From assembly GCA_964478075.1 (NCBI GenBank), contig CAYZGO010000005.1, forward strand, positions 71,990 to 135,989: DNA of 64,000 bases, written 5' to 3'. The notes beneath the pieces are model-generated. The model made no database searches, was not told where the DNA came from, and worked only from the letters and a program-made list of their open reading frames with translations. The translations under genes were made by a program, and so were the position numbers. This stretch comes from DAOUEX01 sp034430235. Its GTDB lineage: Bacteria; Chloroflexota; Anaerolineae; UBA2200. Position 1 is the stretch's first letter, and each line of letters starts with the position of its first letter. Below, in pieces: positions 32,444 through 41,780 of the stretch.

Positions 32444-33582
32444 GGCGCTGTCCTCCCTGCGACCTCATAGTACAGTTGGCGGTATCTTGCGGCGACTGCC
32501 TCTAGCCGGAAACGTTCTGCGAGTTGGCGGGATCGCTGCCCCATGCTACGACGCAATTCCCTATCAGCTAACAACTCCACAATGCGTCGTGCGAAGCCCT
32601 CAACGTCATCAGGTTCAACGCTGAAACCGCTGCGCCCATCCTCCACCAGATCAGGCACACCGCCAACCCGAGTTGCCACAACAGGTTTGCTGGCAGCCAT
32701 TGCTTCAATCACCGCCATCGGCGCCGTCTCCTGGCGCGAGGCCAGAACAACAGCCGCGCAGTGCGCATACTCCTGCAACAAGTGAGGCGTGTCTTGCAAC
32801 CCGAGAAACTCCACATTGGACTCCAGGCCCTGTGCAGTCACGAACTCGCGCACCTTGCGGTAATAGACCTGACTGGTTGTTCTGCCGGCAATGCGCAGCC
32901 GTACGTTCGGCACTTGTTGGCGTACAATAGCTAGGGCACGTAACAGATCGAGCACATTCTTACGCTCGTCAATCGTGCCTACATAAAGCAGCCGCTCTTC
33001 TTCCTCCAGGTCGGGGATGGCGAAGAACTCTGACGGTATCGGATTGTCTATGCGGTGGAAGCAGGCACTGCTACGGCTGCGGTACTCCTCCAGCACGTAC
33101 GGACTGATGGCAACGATATCGTGTACATGCTGTACGGCGTAACGATCACACCACCTTTCCAGTAAAAAGCGACAGCGGTCGAACAGCGTGCTCTTGTATA
33201 TCTGAGCTTCGCGGTGCACTATGCCATGGATCGTGAAAATGGTCGGATAGCCCGCACGTAGCGCAGCTACGGTGTAGTGGGCCGCATGAGTGTTGACCAC
33301 ACCAGGCTGCACCTGACGCAGCAGTCGCTCGACACGCACAATAGAGGCCAGGGTGTTCGGCACAAACCGCCGCTTGGGCATAGCGATGTAGTAGATTTTG
33401 GTATCGTTGTCCTCGACAATGGCGCTTTTCTGGATGTCAGCATGGCAGTGGATGACGTGTATCTGCAGGTCATCGTAGGTCTGCAATCCACTGACGAGAT
33501 TCTGCACTACTGCCCGCACACCTCCGGGCGCCCTTGCGCCAGGGACAGGGTACAGAGCCACCAGGCCCACCCGGAGTTTCAT
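32440..33582 (-). CDS. GT4-family glycosyltransferase
   Basis: 380-residue GT-B enzyme with a full-length GT4 layout: GGVRAVVQNLVSGLQTYDDL near the N-terminus, FTIHGIVHREAQIY, AISPYVLEEYRSR, LLYVGTIDERKNVLDLLRAL and VIEAMAASKPVVATRVGGVP. It is similar along its length to the protein encoded at 34721-35860 (HGIxxRE, ISPYVxEE, ETAPxxVxEAMAA), so the two are paralogues. The ATG at 33582 overlaps the radical SAM stop (ATGA); an upstream in-frame start within that gene is not needed. Substrate unknown. Confidence 0.87.
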   Translation of the reverse strand: MKLRVGLVALYPVPGARAPGGVRAVVQNLVSGLQTYDDLQIHVIHCHADIQKSAIVEDNDTKIYYIAMPKRRFVPNTLASIVRVERLLRQVQPGVVNTHAAHYTVAALRAGYPTIFTIHGIVHREAQIYKSTLFDRCRFLLERWCDRYAVQHVHDIVAISPYVLEEYRSRSSACFHRIDNPIPSEFFAIPDLEEEERLLYVGTIDERKNVLDLLRALAIVRQQVPNVRLRIAGRTTSQVYYRKVREFVTAQGLESNVEFLGLQDTPHLLQEYAHCAAVVLASRQETAPMAVIEAMAASKPVVATRVGGVPDLVEDGRSGFSVEPDDVEGFARRIVELLADRELRRSMGQRSRQLAERFRLEAVAARYRQLYYEVAGRTAP

Positions 33583-34706
33583 CTTCCAGTCACCAAGAAC
33601 CATAGATACTTCTTCAGATCCTTCTTGATTCCCACATTGACAAAGCAGCCGCTGTTACAGTGCAAGCAAGCCGAACGGGTCAGCTCTTCACGAAAAGCAA
33701 GATTCTCAGGATCGTAGTAGATTGCACTACAGGGGTTGGCAGGCAATCGGCCAGCACGGTTCGCAGCTAGACAGTTACCTATCTTGCGCGCCGATAAGCA
33801 GTAGTAGATGTCCCCACGTGCGTCAAGCACGAACGAGTCCAATGCGAACGGACAAGGCGTCTGTCTACGACGACCATCACGATACATCCTCAACATATCG
33901 TTCCAGTAATAGGACCTAAAGTTGGACGGATAGCGGTCGGCAGCGAGTTCCTGCAAGAAATTGAACAAGTACTCCCGATCTGCCTCGCCAAAATCTAGCT
34001 CGCTACGTCGCTCAATGTTGGAAACATAGGTTTCGTGAAAGCCGACCAATTGGAATCCCAGTTCGATGCCATGCTCACCACACCAGGCCTGCAGTTCGCG
34101 CAGCTCATAGAGGTTCTTGCGGGTGATGACACAGGCAGCGCCCAGCCAGAAGGGCTGTTCTGCTTGCAGATCTTTCAAACCCATCAGACACTGTTCTGTC
34201 CTGGCAAATGCCCCTGGGACGTTACGCATCTCATCGTGCACTTGTCCCACGCCGTCCAAAGACACTGAGACGTTGAAGCGGATCCTGCGTTCCGCACAGA
34301 GCTTCAACATGGCCCGGCTGTCGGCGAGGACGCGCCCTACGGCCAGACCGTTAGTGATCAGCGTCACCGACCCCAGCTGAGGCATCTTGTCCATAAAGAC
34401 TTCCGTTAACGGGATCAAGTCGCGGCGCAGACTGGGTTCGCCTCCGGACAAGGTCAGCTGCTCGATGCTGTGGAAAATGCTGTCATCCAGCACGCGAGAG
34501 AAATCTTCCAGGCTCATCTCGTCGTGCTCTTCCTGCTGCCAGATATTGCACATTACGCAGCGCGCGTTGCAGCGATAGGTAACGTTGATCTGCAACTGAC
34601 GTGGTGCTAACGTGCGAAAATAGCCCGAGATGTTGTACTCGTAGAATCCACGAGCAATGACGTCCCATCGCGCTGTGAATAGTTTGTTCACGAAGGAACG
34701 GCGCAT
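33579..34706 (-). CDS. Radical SAM protein with C-terminal cysteine cluster (SPASM-like)
   Basis: 375-residue cytoplasmic enzyme. The radical SAM signature CNARCVMC follows QINVTYR, and LTLSGGEPSLRRDL is the GGEP motif. The C-terminus holds further cysteines (CPFALDSF, CLSARKIGNC, ACLHCNSGCF), consistent with an auxiliary Fe-S cluster as in SPASM/twitch enzymes. The ATG at 34706 has GGAGGG a few bases upstream; the TTG at 34724 overlaps the previous stop and is less likely. Placed between two paralogous GT4 genes with short spacing. The substrate is not evident: sugar dehydration or lipid/peptide modification are possible. Confidence 0.83.
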   Translation of the reverse strand: MRRSFVNKLFTARWDVIARGFYEYNISGYFRTLAPRQLQINVTYRCNARCVMCNIWQQEEHDEMSLEDFSRVLDDSIFHSIEQLTLSGGEPSLRRDLIPLTEVFMDKMPQLGSVTLITNGLAVGRVLADSRAMLKLCAERRIRFNVSVSLDGVGQVHDEMRNVPGAFARTEQCLMGLKDLQAEQPFWLGAACVITRKNLYELRELQAWCGEHGIELGFQLVGFHETYVSNIERRSELDFGEADREYLFNFLQELAADRYPSNFRSYYWNDMLRMYRDGRRRQTPCPFALDSFVLDARGDIYYCLSARKIGNCLAANRAGRLPANPCSAIYYDPENLAFREELTRSACLHCNSGCFVNVGIKKDLKKYLWFLVTGR

Positions 34707-34720
34707 GGTTCCCTCCACTC

Positions 34721-35860
34721 TCAATTTACAAGTTGCAAGTAGACCTGGCGTGTCTCACGAGCCACCACGTCGGCACGGAAGCGAGCCTCCGCCAGTTCAC
34801 GTCCGCGACAGCCCATCCGTACACGCAGTTGGTCGTCGCCCAGGACGCGCAGCAGCGCAGCAGCCAGCCCAGCGACATCCCCATAGTCCACCAACAGGCC
34901 AGTGACGCCGCCCTCAACCATGTAAGGCACCCCGCAGACCCGTGTGGCCACTACAGGGCGGCCAGCAGCCATCGCTTCGGCCACGACTACCGGGGCTGTT
35001 TCCTGCTTCGAGGGCAGGGCCAGCACCGCACAGCGTGCGTATTCCCCCACCATTTGCTCCATGGTCAAGGAACCCAAAAAGGTTACTGCTGCGTCAAGAC
35101 CGTGCCGTGCAACGAGCTGGTGGCAGGCCTCAAAGTAAGCCGGAGCGCTCCCTATTTCGCCTGCCACTCGCAGGCGAACTTGTGGTAAGGTGTTCTTCAC
35201 TTCAACCAGTGCGCGCAACAGGTTTAGGAGGCCCTTACGAGGGATGACTCTACCTACGTATAGTATGGCGGCTTCTTCTTCCTCCTCATTGCTCACCGCG
35301 AAGAACCTGTCATCCACTGGATTTTCGATCCGATACACACGCCCCTTGAAGCCCCCTGTGCGTTCCAGTTCTTCTTCCACGTAAGGACTGATGGAAATAA
35401 CATTCTCCACTCTGGCCAGACAATACTTCTCGTAGACGGTATTCATGAAGCCCCTCAAACGAGCAGCCAGCCCTGTGGCGAACTCGGCCTCGCGGAAGAA
35501 GATGCCATGTGTGGTAACAACGTGGGAGCAGGAGAAACCAGCAGCAGTGCCGGCATAGATGCCCATGCCTTGCGCGTGTACAATGTCAGGCGACAAGCGC
35601 TGAAGTGCACGCCGCATGCTCCACACATCCCTTACGTGGAAGGTTAGCCGGCCCAGACGCCTGCGCTTCAGAATATGCAGCGGCCATCCGGCCCCGGTCG
35701 TGCTCAGCCTATCCTCAATCCCTGGCTGACAGGTAACTACATGCAAATCCAGGTCGTCAAAGCGTGCCAAGCCTCGCAGCAGAGGCACCATGATTGCCTC
35801 AATCCCGCCCACAAGCTGCTCTTCGTTGAGTGGATACTGGCCAAGCATGGCTACACGCAT
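34721..35860 (-). CDS. GT4-family glycosyltransferase
   Basis: 379-residue GT-B enzyme. Motifs: RVAMLGQYPLNEEQLVGGIE at the start, VVTTHGIFFREAEFATG, ISISPYVEEELERTGG, AILYVGRVIPRKGLLNLLRA and APVVVAEAMAAGRPVVATR. Paralogous to the product of 32440-33582. The ATG lies 5 nt after the stop of the Wzy gene, so it is second in the operon that starts at 37353. The final residues overlap no other gene; 14 nt separate it from the radical SAM ATG. Confidence 0.88.
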   Translation of the reverse strand: MRVAMLGQYPLNEEQLVGGIEAIMVPLLRGLARFDDLDLHVVTCQPGIEDRLSTTGAGWPLHILKRRRLGRLTFHVRDVWSMRRALQRLSPDIVHAQGMGIYAGTAAGFSCSHVVTTHGIFFREAEFATGLAARLRGFMNTVYEKYCLARVENVISISPYVEEELERTGGFKGRVYRIENPVDDRFFAVSNEEEEEAAILYVGRVIPRKGLLNLLRALVEVKNTLPQVRLRVAGEIGSAPAYFEACHQLVARHGLDAAVTFLGSLTMEQMVGEYARCAVLALPSKQETAPVVVAEAMAAGRPVVATRVCGVPYMVEGGVTGLLVDYGDVAGLAAALLRVLGDDQLRVRMGCRGRELAEARFRADVVARETRQVYLQLVN

Positions 35861-35865
35861 AGAGG

Positions 35866-37353
35866 TTACACCTGCGCTTGCTGCAGGCGCGGTCGAGACG
35901 AGCGCAAATGACCTGCGTAGCCTAGAATTGTGCCGGTGACTAAGAAGAACACCAAACTGGTAAAGACGTTTATCCAGAGATCCACAGCAGCCGCGGACAC
36001 AGTGTAGACGGCAATGACTGCCCAGCCTGATACCAACAAGGCTCTATCCACCCTACTGTCCTCTCTAGGACGGCGGAACATGGCCCACATCTCCAAGAAC
36101 ATGGAAATGAATATCAGCACGTATGGTATGAAGGAGACCAGCCCCATAGTCGAAAGCACAAGAACATAGCTATTGTGCGGTGTTGGCTGGTCATAAGCAA
36201 GAGTCGGCCAGTAGCCGCCGTACTCCAGGAAATAGTGGGCAAAATTGCCTAACCCCACTCCGAAAAGCAAATCGTTCCGAATCATCTTCTCGCTTGCTTC
36301 CAGCATGGTCAGACGGAATCGAAGCGAACTGACATTAGAAAGCCGCTCAGTAGCTACCGCGCTCTCACTGATTACCTGCCAGTACACCAGACCAACAACG
36401 GCAGCAATGAGTAAGATGGGCAGCAGAATGCGCCGGTATTCCCATGCACAGAGCAGCATAATAAACAGACCAACGACTAATGCCAGCCAGGCACCCCGGT
36501 TGTAGCAGAAAAAATTACCCAACAAGGCTGCCAGAAACAATGCGCCGTAGAATGCCCTGGCATACGGGGAACGCTCCCGTACAAGCTTGTAAAGTGCAAT
36601 GGGAACGACCATCCCCAACACGGTGGCCAGGAAAGCCGGGCTACCCAGAAGGCTAACGACCTTGGGCAGGCTCCGCGTGTAGGATGGTGTCCCGCCGATT
36701 GCGCCTAGGTTGGAGACGAGCGGTTGGCCAGTGAGACTCTCGTAGAAAACCATGAAAGACAAGTAGATTCCGATCACCGCCAGGGCCAAGCCAAGCTTAT
36801 CCAGCCCGGTCTTCTCTTCATAGAGGTTTTTGGCCAAGGCGAAGACCAGAAAAGGCGTGATGAACTTGTCGAACAAGACCTGGACACTGCGGTTAATGCC
36901 AGCCAGTCCAGCCGCCGCCGAGGGCAACACCGCAATGCAGAACATGACCATGAATACTTCCACTGCGCCTAACCGCCGCATCTTCTTCTTGCCGATGGCC
37001 AACTGCGCCACCCAGACAACGCTCAACGTGGCAACAGCCAGGCGAGCCAGACTCAAGTCTGGAATGCCAGGCGGCAGTCGAATGTTGAGGATGTGCCAGA
37101 GCGTTGTGTGATGTGCCAATGCATAAGGCGCCACGATAATCCACAGCAATAGACCATTGACAGGGCTCATAAGAATAACAACTATCAGGCCGCCTATTGC
37201 CACTAGGCGCACCGCGTCTTGCCAATTCGGTGAGACGACTAGCTTGCCCAGGAAGAGTGCGAAGACTATAGCAAAGGCCACTAGCAGCAAGCCAGCCAGA
37301 AGGGTCTTGCCCAACCGAACCACTTTTATGAATCGCGCTTCGTCCATACGCAT
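35866..37353 (-). CDS. Wzy/O-antigen-ligase-like polysaccharide polymerase
   Basis: 495-residue polytopic membrane protein with around 12 helices. The Wzy_C-type signature is present: FFCYNRGAWLALVVGLFIML, then a loop to MIRNDLLFGVGLGNFAHYFL and TPHNSYVLVLSTMGLVSFIP, the usual NxY/H-containing outer loop. It probably polymerises lipid-linked repeat units on the outer face of the membrane, with the Wzx flippase (46680-48155) and the Wzz-like protein (43241-44365). Its gene is first in the minus-strand operon, with a candidate promoter at 37586-37615 upstream. Distinct in sequence from the protein at 8662-10197. Confidence 0.87.
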   Translation of the reverse strand: MRMDEARFIKVVRLGKTLLAGLLLVAFAIVFALFLGKLVVSPNWQDAVRLVAIGGLIVVILMSPVNGLLLWIIVAPYALAHHTTLWHILNIRLPPGIPDLSLARLAVATLSVVWVAQLAIGKKKMRRLGAVEVFMVMFCIAVLPSAAAGLAGINRSVQVLFDKFITPFLVFALAKNLYEEKTGLDKLGLALAVIGIYLSFMVFYESLTGQPLVSNLGAIGGTPSYTRSLPKVVSLLGSPAFLATVLGMVVPIALYKLVRERSPYARAFYGALFLAALLGNFFCYNRGAWLALVVGLFIMLLCAWEYRRILLPILLIAAVVGLVYWQVISESAVATERLSNVSSLRFRLTMLEASEKMIRNDLLFGVGLGNFAHYFLEYGGYWPTLAYDQPTPHNSYVLVLSTMGLVSFIPYVLIFISMFLEMWAMFRRPREDSRVDRALLVSGWAVIAVYTVSAAAVDLWINVFTSLVFFLVTGTILGYAGHLRSSRPRLQQAQV

Positions 37354-37657
37354 AGCCTAGCTCTCTGTCCGTACAGTTCCAAGATGCCTAGGGGTGGGCA
37401 CGCTGTCTTCTCCAACTACCCTGCTTGTTCTGTCGGGTAAGTGCGAGGAGATCGCTACCACCTGCTCTGCGCGTTGCTTCAAGGCAGCAACTACTCTCAC
37501 ATCCGTTGGTCTTCGTTGATACGCAGACTCGAACCTGCCCCTCGTTTTGCTGTCCCACGATTTCTGACAAGGCTGACACGCGACTAGTATACATTCGTTA
37601 AGCATAGCACGCAAACATGAAGACTTTGTGAATCTAGCACAACTCTATATGAAGGCT
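37354..37657. other. Divergent intergenic region
   Basis: About 300 nt between the minus-strand Wzy gene and the plus-strand promoter at 37658. Apart from the candidate minus-strand promoter near 37586-37615, I see nothing structured or coding here; short ORFs have no family features. Confidence 0.4.
37586..37615 (-). promoter_or_regulatory. Possible promoter of the Wzy-led glycan operon
   Basis: On the minus strand TTTGCG (37615-37610) and TATACT (37591-37586) are 18 nt apart. It lies about 230 nt upstream of the ATG at 37353, so the leader would be long. Match to consensus is moderate. Confidence 0.35.
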
Positions 37658-37686
37658 TTGGCAGATGGCCGCATATGCCGTATAAT
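37658..37686 (+). promoter_or_regulatory. Promoter of the broken DNRLRE/metallophosphoesterase gene
   Basis: TTGGCA (37658-37663), a 17-nt spacer and TATAAT (37681-37686), about 50 nt before ATG 37737. The promoter seems intact although the gene is not. Confidence 0.65.
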
Positions 37687-37736
37687 ACGATGGAAGTTGA
37701 CTACAGTACCACCGCCCAGGGGAGGCTCCAAGCGCC

Positions 37737-40370
37737 ATGAAAACGGTTGTCTCCGTCATATTCATCGCTTCACTACTGGTCTTGATAGTGCCCAGCGCTC
37801 CCCAAGGGCACGAAGACCAAGTTACCCACGCACCTGTCGCTTTCGCTGGCAGCCTTGCTTTGTCAACCATGGGAAGCCAGCCAAAGAGCCTCCAGGAAAC
37901 TGAGAGCACCATCACCTTGCAGCACGGAACGAACGGCTACTCAGGCTGCAAGGATACGTACATCTCATACCAGTACGGTCGGGATACCAACTACTCCTGG
38001 CAAAACGTGCTCCGAGTTGGTTACAAACAACAGAACTCCGCACTCGTCCACTTCGACCTGTCTCCCATCCCACCCAACGCTACCATCACTCAATCTACCC
38101 TCCAGCTCTATGCCACGGGCTGGAGCGGTTCCAATATCACACTGGGCGCTTACTGCGTCCTGCGCAATGCAGACCCCAACCAAGCTACCTGGGATCAGGC
38201 CACACTGACTAGCTACTGGGACCAGCCCGGCTGCAACGATACCTCCACCGACCGCCGCGCTAATCCCGAAAGCTCGCTGACAACCAGCGGCATCCACAAG
38301 TGGTACGACTTTGACCTTACTGCCCTGACCCAGGAGTGGGTCAACAGCACACTCACCAACAACCGCGTGCTCCTCCGCGCTCTACTGGCGAATAACACAC
38401 TCTACTTCGCCAGCGCCCAGAACAGCAGTGTCAGCTTGCGCCCCAAGCTGGTCATCACCTACCGCACTGCTGGCGGCTCTACCGCAACGTCTACCCATAC
38501 GCCAACACCTACGCCCACAACCACTACCAGCAGCACCCCAACGTACACGCCTGTAGGCGGACTAACCAGTAGTCCCACCTGCACGCCCAGCCTGTCACCA
38601 TGCCCCGCGTCAGACTATTGCGCTTCTCTCTCACTATCCACTGCTGATTCCCGACTGGCTGCTGCCCTACGTTGCCCTCAACTTCTTCCTGCTGTCCGAA
38701 ACGGCTCGCGTCCGCATCACGGCCTTGATGCGGAAATACACTGTAGCTGCCTACCTCAGCGGCCACATCCACAGCACCTATGAACTGGTTTAACCCACCA
38801 GTGGCGCCCTGCAATTGTCCACGGCTACCTGCGGTCAACACGGAGTGTATCGCCTCGTCGCTCTCAATGATGGTGTACTCTCCACTGGCGTCGCCCAGGC
38901 TGAACAACCTTCCCCACTCATCTTTATCACCCGCCCACAGCAGTACTACCCGAGAAGCCCAGCTCTACCATTCACGGCCTTCAGCAGGTCAGAGTACTCG
39001 CCTTCTCCCACGCTCCCATCCAGAACGTTTCATTCCCTGTTGACAAAGGAAGCCCGGTCCCTATGTCATACCAGGGAGGCAACCTTTGGAGCGCCTCATG
39101 GGATGCCGGCACCGCCAGCCAAACCCATCATGTGCTTGCGGTCAGTGCCACTGACGCCACAGGGCGTACTTCCATGGAAGCAGTTGATGTTATGGTTAGT
39201 GCAGCAGGTACGCCCTCCAACATTGCGCTTGACAGCCCGACCGAGGGAGAGACTGTCAGCGGAGTCGTGAGTGTGTCCGGTCTGATCAGTGATCAAGACG
39301 GACTGAGGGCTGTGCGTATCTATATTGATAGCGCACTGCGCTCGGAAATCCCATTGCAGGGCACCACTCGCAGCTTTAGCTGGGCGTGGGATACATCTCA
39401 GATGAGCAACGGACAACACTGCGTTCGCCTATACCTGTACGACCAGGCATACCATAGTGCCTGGACCGACTCTGTTCACGTCACAGTCCTTGACGCTCTC
39501 GCCGACACTCCACCATCCATCTCCCTGCTCACGCCAACCAATGGGCAAGCTATCTCCGGTGAGGTTGAAGTGAAGGCTAGTGCGGCCGATGACCTGGGAC
39601 TGACGCGTATTGTATTTCGATATCGGCGGGAGAGCGACGACGCGTGGACTGCTTTCGCCGTCATTGACCCTGCGGATATGGACAACCTAACTACGCCCTT
39701 CCCCACATCTGGCCTGTACGCCGCTCAATTGCAGACCTCCGCACTGATCAACGGAAGCTATTCCCTTCAGGCCGTGGCCTATGACACGGCAACGTACGTA
39801 CAGACCGCCACAGCCACTGCTAGCATCACCGTGCAGAATACGGAGCCCATGCCTCCCATCGTGGTTACAGGCACCATTGCTGTGCCATGGAGCGACCATT
39901 ACCAGATCAATGGCCTGACTGACCAATTCACGGACCAGATTCTGATCGGCTCGCCATTCCATGCTGGCTTCCACTTCACCGGTCTGGACATTCCACGCAA
40001 CGCAACCACAGTATCCTCCACGCTGACCCTGACCAACCTGTGGTACCAGACCTCGTCCTGTTGCCTGCGCATCGAAGGTGAGTTACATGGCAACCCAGAG
40101 AATTTCCTTGGCAGTAGTCTAGCTTTCCGTCCTAGGACGACCGCGAGCGTCATCTGGACAATACCCCACGGTGTGGCCAGCTTTGGCACGAGTCCAGACC
40201 TGCGCAACATTATCCAAGAAATAGTTTCCCTGCCAGACTGGCGACCGGGGAGCAAGCTGGCGTTGTTCATCACTTCGGCAGGGACAGGAACCCGTGCTGT
40301 CAACTGCTATGAGGGTAACAGGGCTAAAGCAGCCCGGCTAAACGTTTCATATGTCTTGGCTCCGCACTGA
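37737..40370 (+). pseudogene. Decayed secreted DNRLRE / TMEM62-like metallophosphoesterase gene
   Basis: One ancestral reading frame seems broken into pieces. Frame A (37737 to about 38570) has a signal peptide, a DNRLRE domain (SALVHFDLSPIPP, QATWDQ, RPKLVITY) and a (T/P) linker. Frame B (about 38590-38960) encodes the C-terminal half of a calcineurin-like phosphoesterase, ALLSHYPLLIPDW and AAYLSGHIHSTYELV, then an in-frame TAA (38791) and GVYRLVALNDG and PLIFITRPQQYYP. After a further shift near 38955-38967, frame A resumes (LQQVRVLAFSHAPIQNVSF) and continues into two Ig-like domains and a second DNRLRE-like domain, ending at 40370. The order SHYP, GHIH, then Ig-like resembles TMEM62-type phosphoesterases. 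The N-terminal metal-binding half (DxHxG, GDxxD, GNHD) is absent, so a deletion is likely. It is the only plus-strand gene within the glycan cluster. Confidence 0.75.
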
Positions 40371-40538
40371 TGCCGACTGCAAATCGGGGCGGTTTGGCGA
40401 CGAGGTCTACACGCATGAGCGCGTCCCCTCCACGTTGGGCTGTCTCGCCTCAAGTTGAGATCCGCGGCAGCATGTGGAGTGTGTGTAATAACCCCCCTAG
40501 TCTCTTTGGGCTCTGATTGCATATTCCCATGGCAGATC
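40371..40538. other. Short convergent spacer
   Basis: Between the plus-strand pseudogene and the minus-strand GT4 gene. No gene or clear terminator is visible. Confidence 0.35.
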
Positions 40539-41780
40539 CTAGCCCAATAACTCGCGATAGACAGCTTGTACGCCATCCACGTATTGCTGTACATTGAACC
40601 GTTCTCGTACCCTGGCCTGGCCCTTTCGCCCCATAGCCACTGCCAGGTCTCGATGTGTCAGAATATGCACAATCGCGCGAGCAAGGGCCTGCACATCCCC
40701 GGGAGGGACTAGAAGGCCTTGGACTCCATCTTCGATGATCTCCCGCGCCGCGCCTGCATCCGTAGCTACAACAGGCTTTCCAGCAGCCATAGCCTCGATA
40801 AGCACCCGCCCAAAGGGTTCAGGAGAGATAGAGGCCAACACCAGAACGTCCAGGGCAGACATGACTGTTGCCATGTCAGACCGAAACCCGCTGAAGATGA
40901 TGTGGTCAGCCAGCCCCAGTTCGTCACGCAGTGCCAAGAGCATACTGCGATAATCAGGCTCGTAGGGAACCGGGTCACCAATGACGATGCCTCTAGCATT
41001 GGGCACAGCAGTTCTGACCCGCGCCATAGCTGTCAAGAAGACTCGGTGCCCCTTCCAACCCTCCAGCCGTCCCACGATTCCGACTGCCAGGTGGTCACTC
41101 GCCAGGTTAAAGCTCTTGCGCCCGCGCCGTGAATCGAGCGTGGCGGCGAAGGCAGAAACATCAAGACCATTATACACGACGCGGCCTTTCGCGTGAGGCA
41201 CACCTGCTTCCAGGTGGCTTCTCTGCACAGCCTCTGAGATGTATATGAATGAGTCAGCCAACCCCGCCAGCTTTTTGTCAAACCAGTTGAGCTTCTCAAA
41301 GTGTCGGACGTGACACACACAAGGTACACCGGCCATCCTGGCGGCGATAATGCCCTCGCGGTCGTGGCCCACACGGATGTTCGTGTGTACCAGATCAATC
41401 TGCCTCTGGGCAATGATGCGTCGCAACGCTCTGGCTCGTGGCCACACACGGCGCATCAGCAGCACGCCAAAGCCCAGTGCGTGGTAAAGGGCTGAACCCC
41501 TCGCAGTCTGTCGCAGCCAGCGGACAGGAGCCGACTCTCTCGTCTGCCTGACCCATGCGGGGCGATGGTCTTGCGCACCGTACACATTCCACACTATTAC
41601 ATCCGCACCCAAGGCCCGAAAGTTGCTCACATACGCATGTGGCGTGTAGACGACGATGATAGGCTCATAGCGAGCACGGTCTAGCTTTTTGAGCAATTCG
41701 TAGAGGCTGATAACAGAGCCTCCCACTGTCGGCGCTGTATCCAGGTAGAGCACTCGGTACTTGCTTGCCATTGGGGTCAC
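40539..41780 (-). CDS. GT4-family glycosyltransferase
   Basis: 413-residue GT-B enzyme. The N-terminus shows VLYLDTAPTVGGSVISLYEL, then VHTNIRVGHDREGIIAARMA, VCHVRHFEKLN and FIYISEAVQRSHLEAG. The donor domain has VGIVGRLEGWKGHRVFL, SPEPFGRVLIEAMAAGKPVV with the E-x7-E pair, and DGVQGLLVPPGD. Start GTG 41780 overlaps the stop of the YfhO pseudogene (GTGA); ATG 41771 is an alternative. It is the last gene of the operon that begins at 55819. Substrate unknown. Confidence 0.87.
   Translation of the reverse strand: MTPMASKYRVLYLDTAPTVGGSVISLYELLKKLDRARYEPIIVVYTPHAYVSNFRALGADVIVWNVYGAQDHRPAWVRQTRESAPVRWLRQTARGSALYHALGFGVLLMRRVWPRARALRRIIAQRQIDLVHTNIRVGHDREGIIAARMAGVPCVCHVRHFEKLNWFDKKLAGLADSFIYISEAVQRSHLEAGVPHAKGRVVYNGLDVSAFAATLDSRRGRKSFNLASDHLAVGIVGRLEGWKGHRVFLTAMARVRTAVPNARGIVIGDPVPYEPDYRSMLLALRDELGLADHIIFSGFRSDMATVMSALDVLVLASISPEPFGRVLIEAMAAGKPVVATDAGAAREIIEDGVQGLLVPPGDVQALARAIVHILTHRDLAVAMGRKGQARVRERFNVQQYVDGVQAVYRELLG

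Noticed and set aside
37357..37614. Minus-strand 85-codon ORF upstream of the Wzy gene
   Set aside because: No family motif, low-complexity basic composition, and it overlaps the likely promoter.
39063..40370. An independent gene starting at ATG 39063
   Set aside because: It lacks a signal peptide and ribosome site, starts in mid-domain, and its upstream continuation in other frames belongs to the same phosphoesterase-Ig protein.
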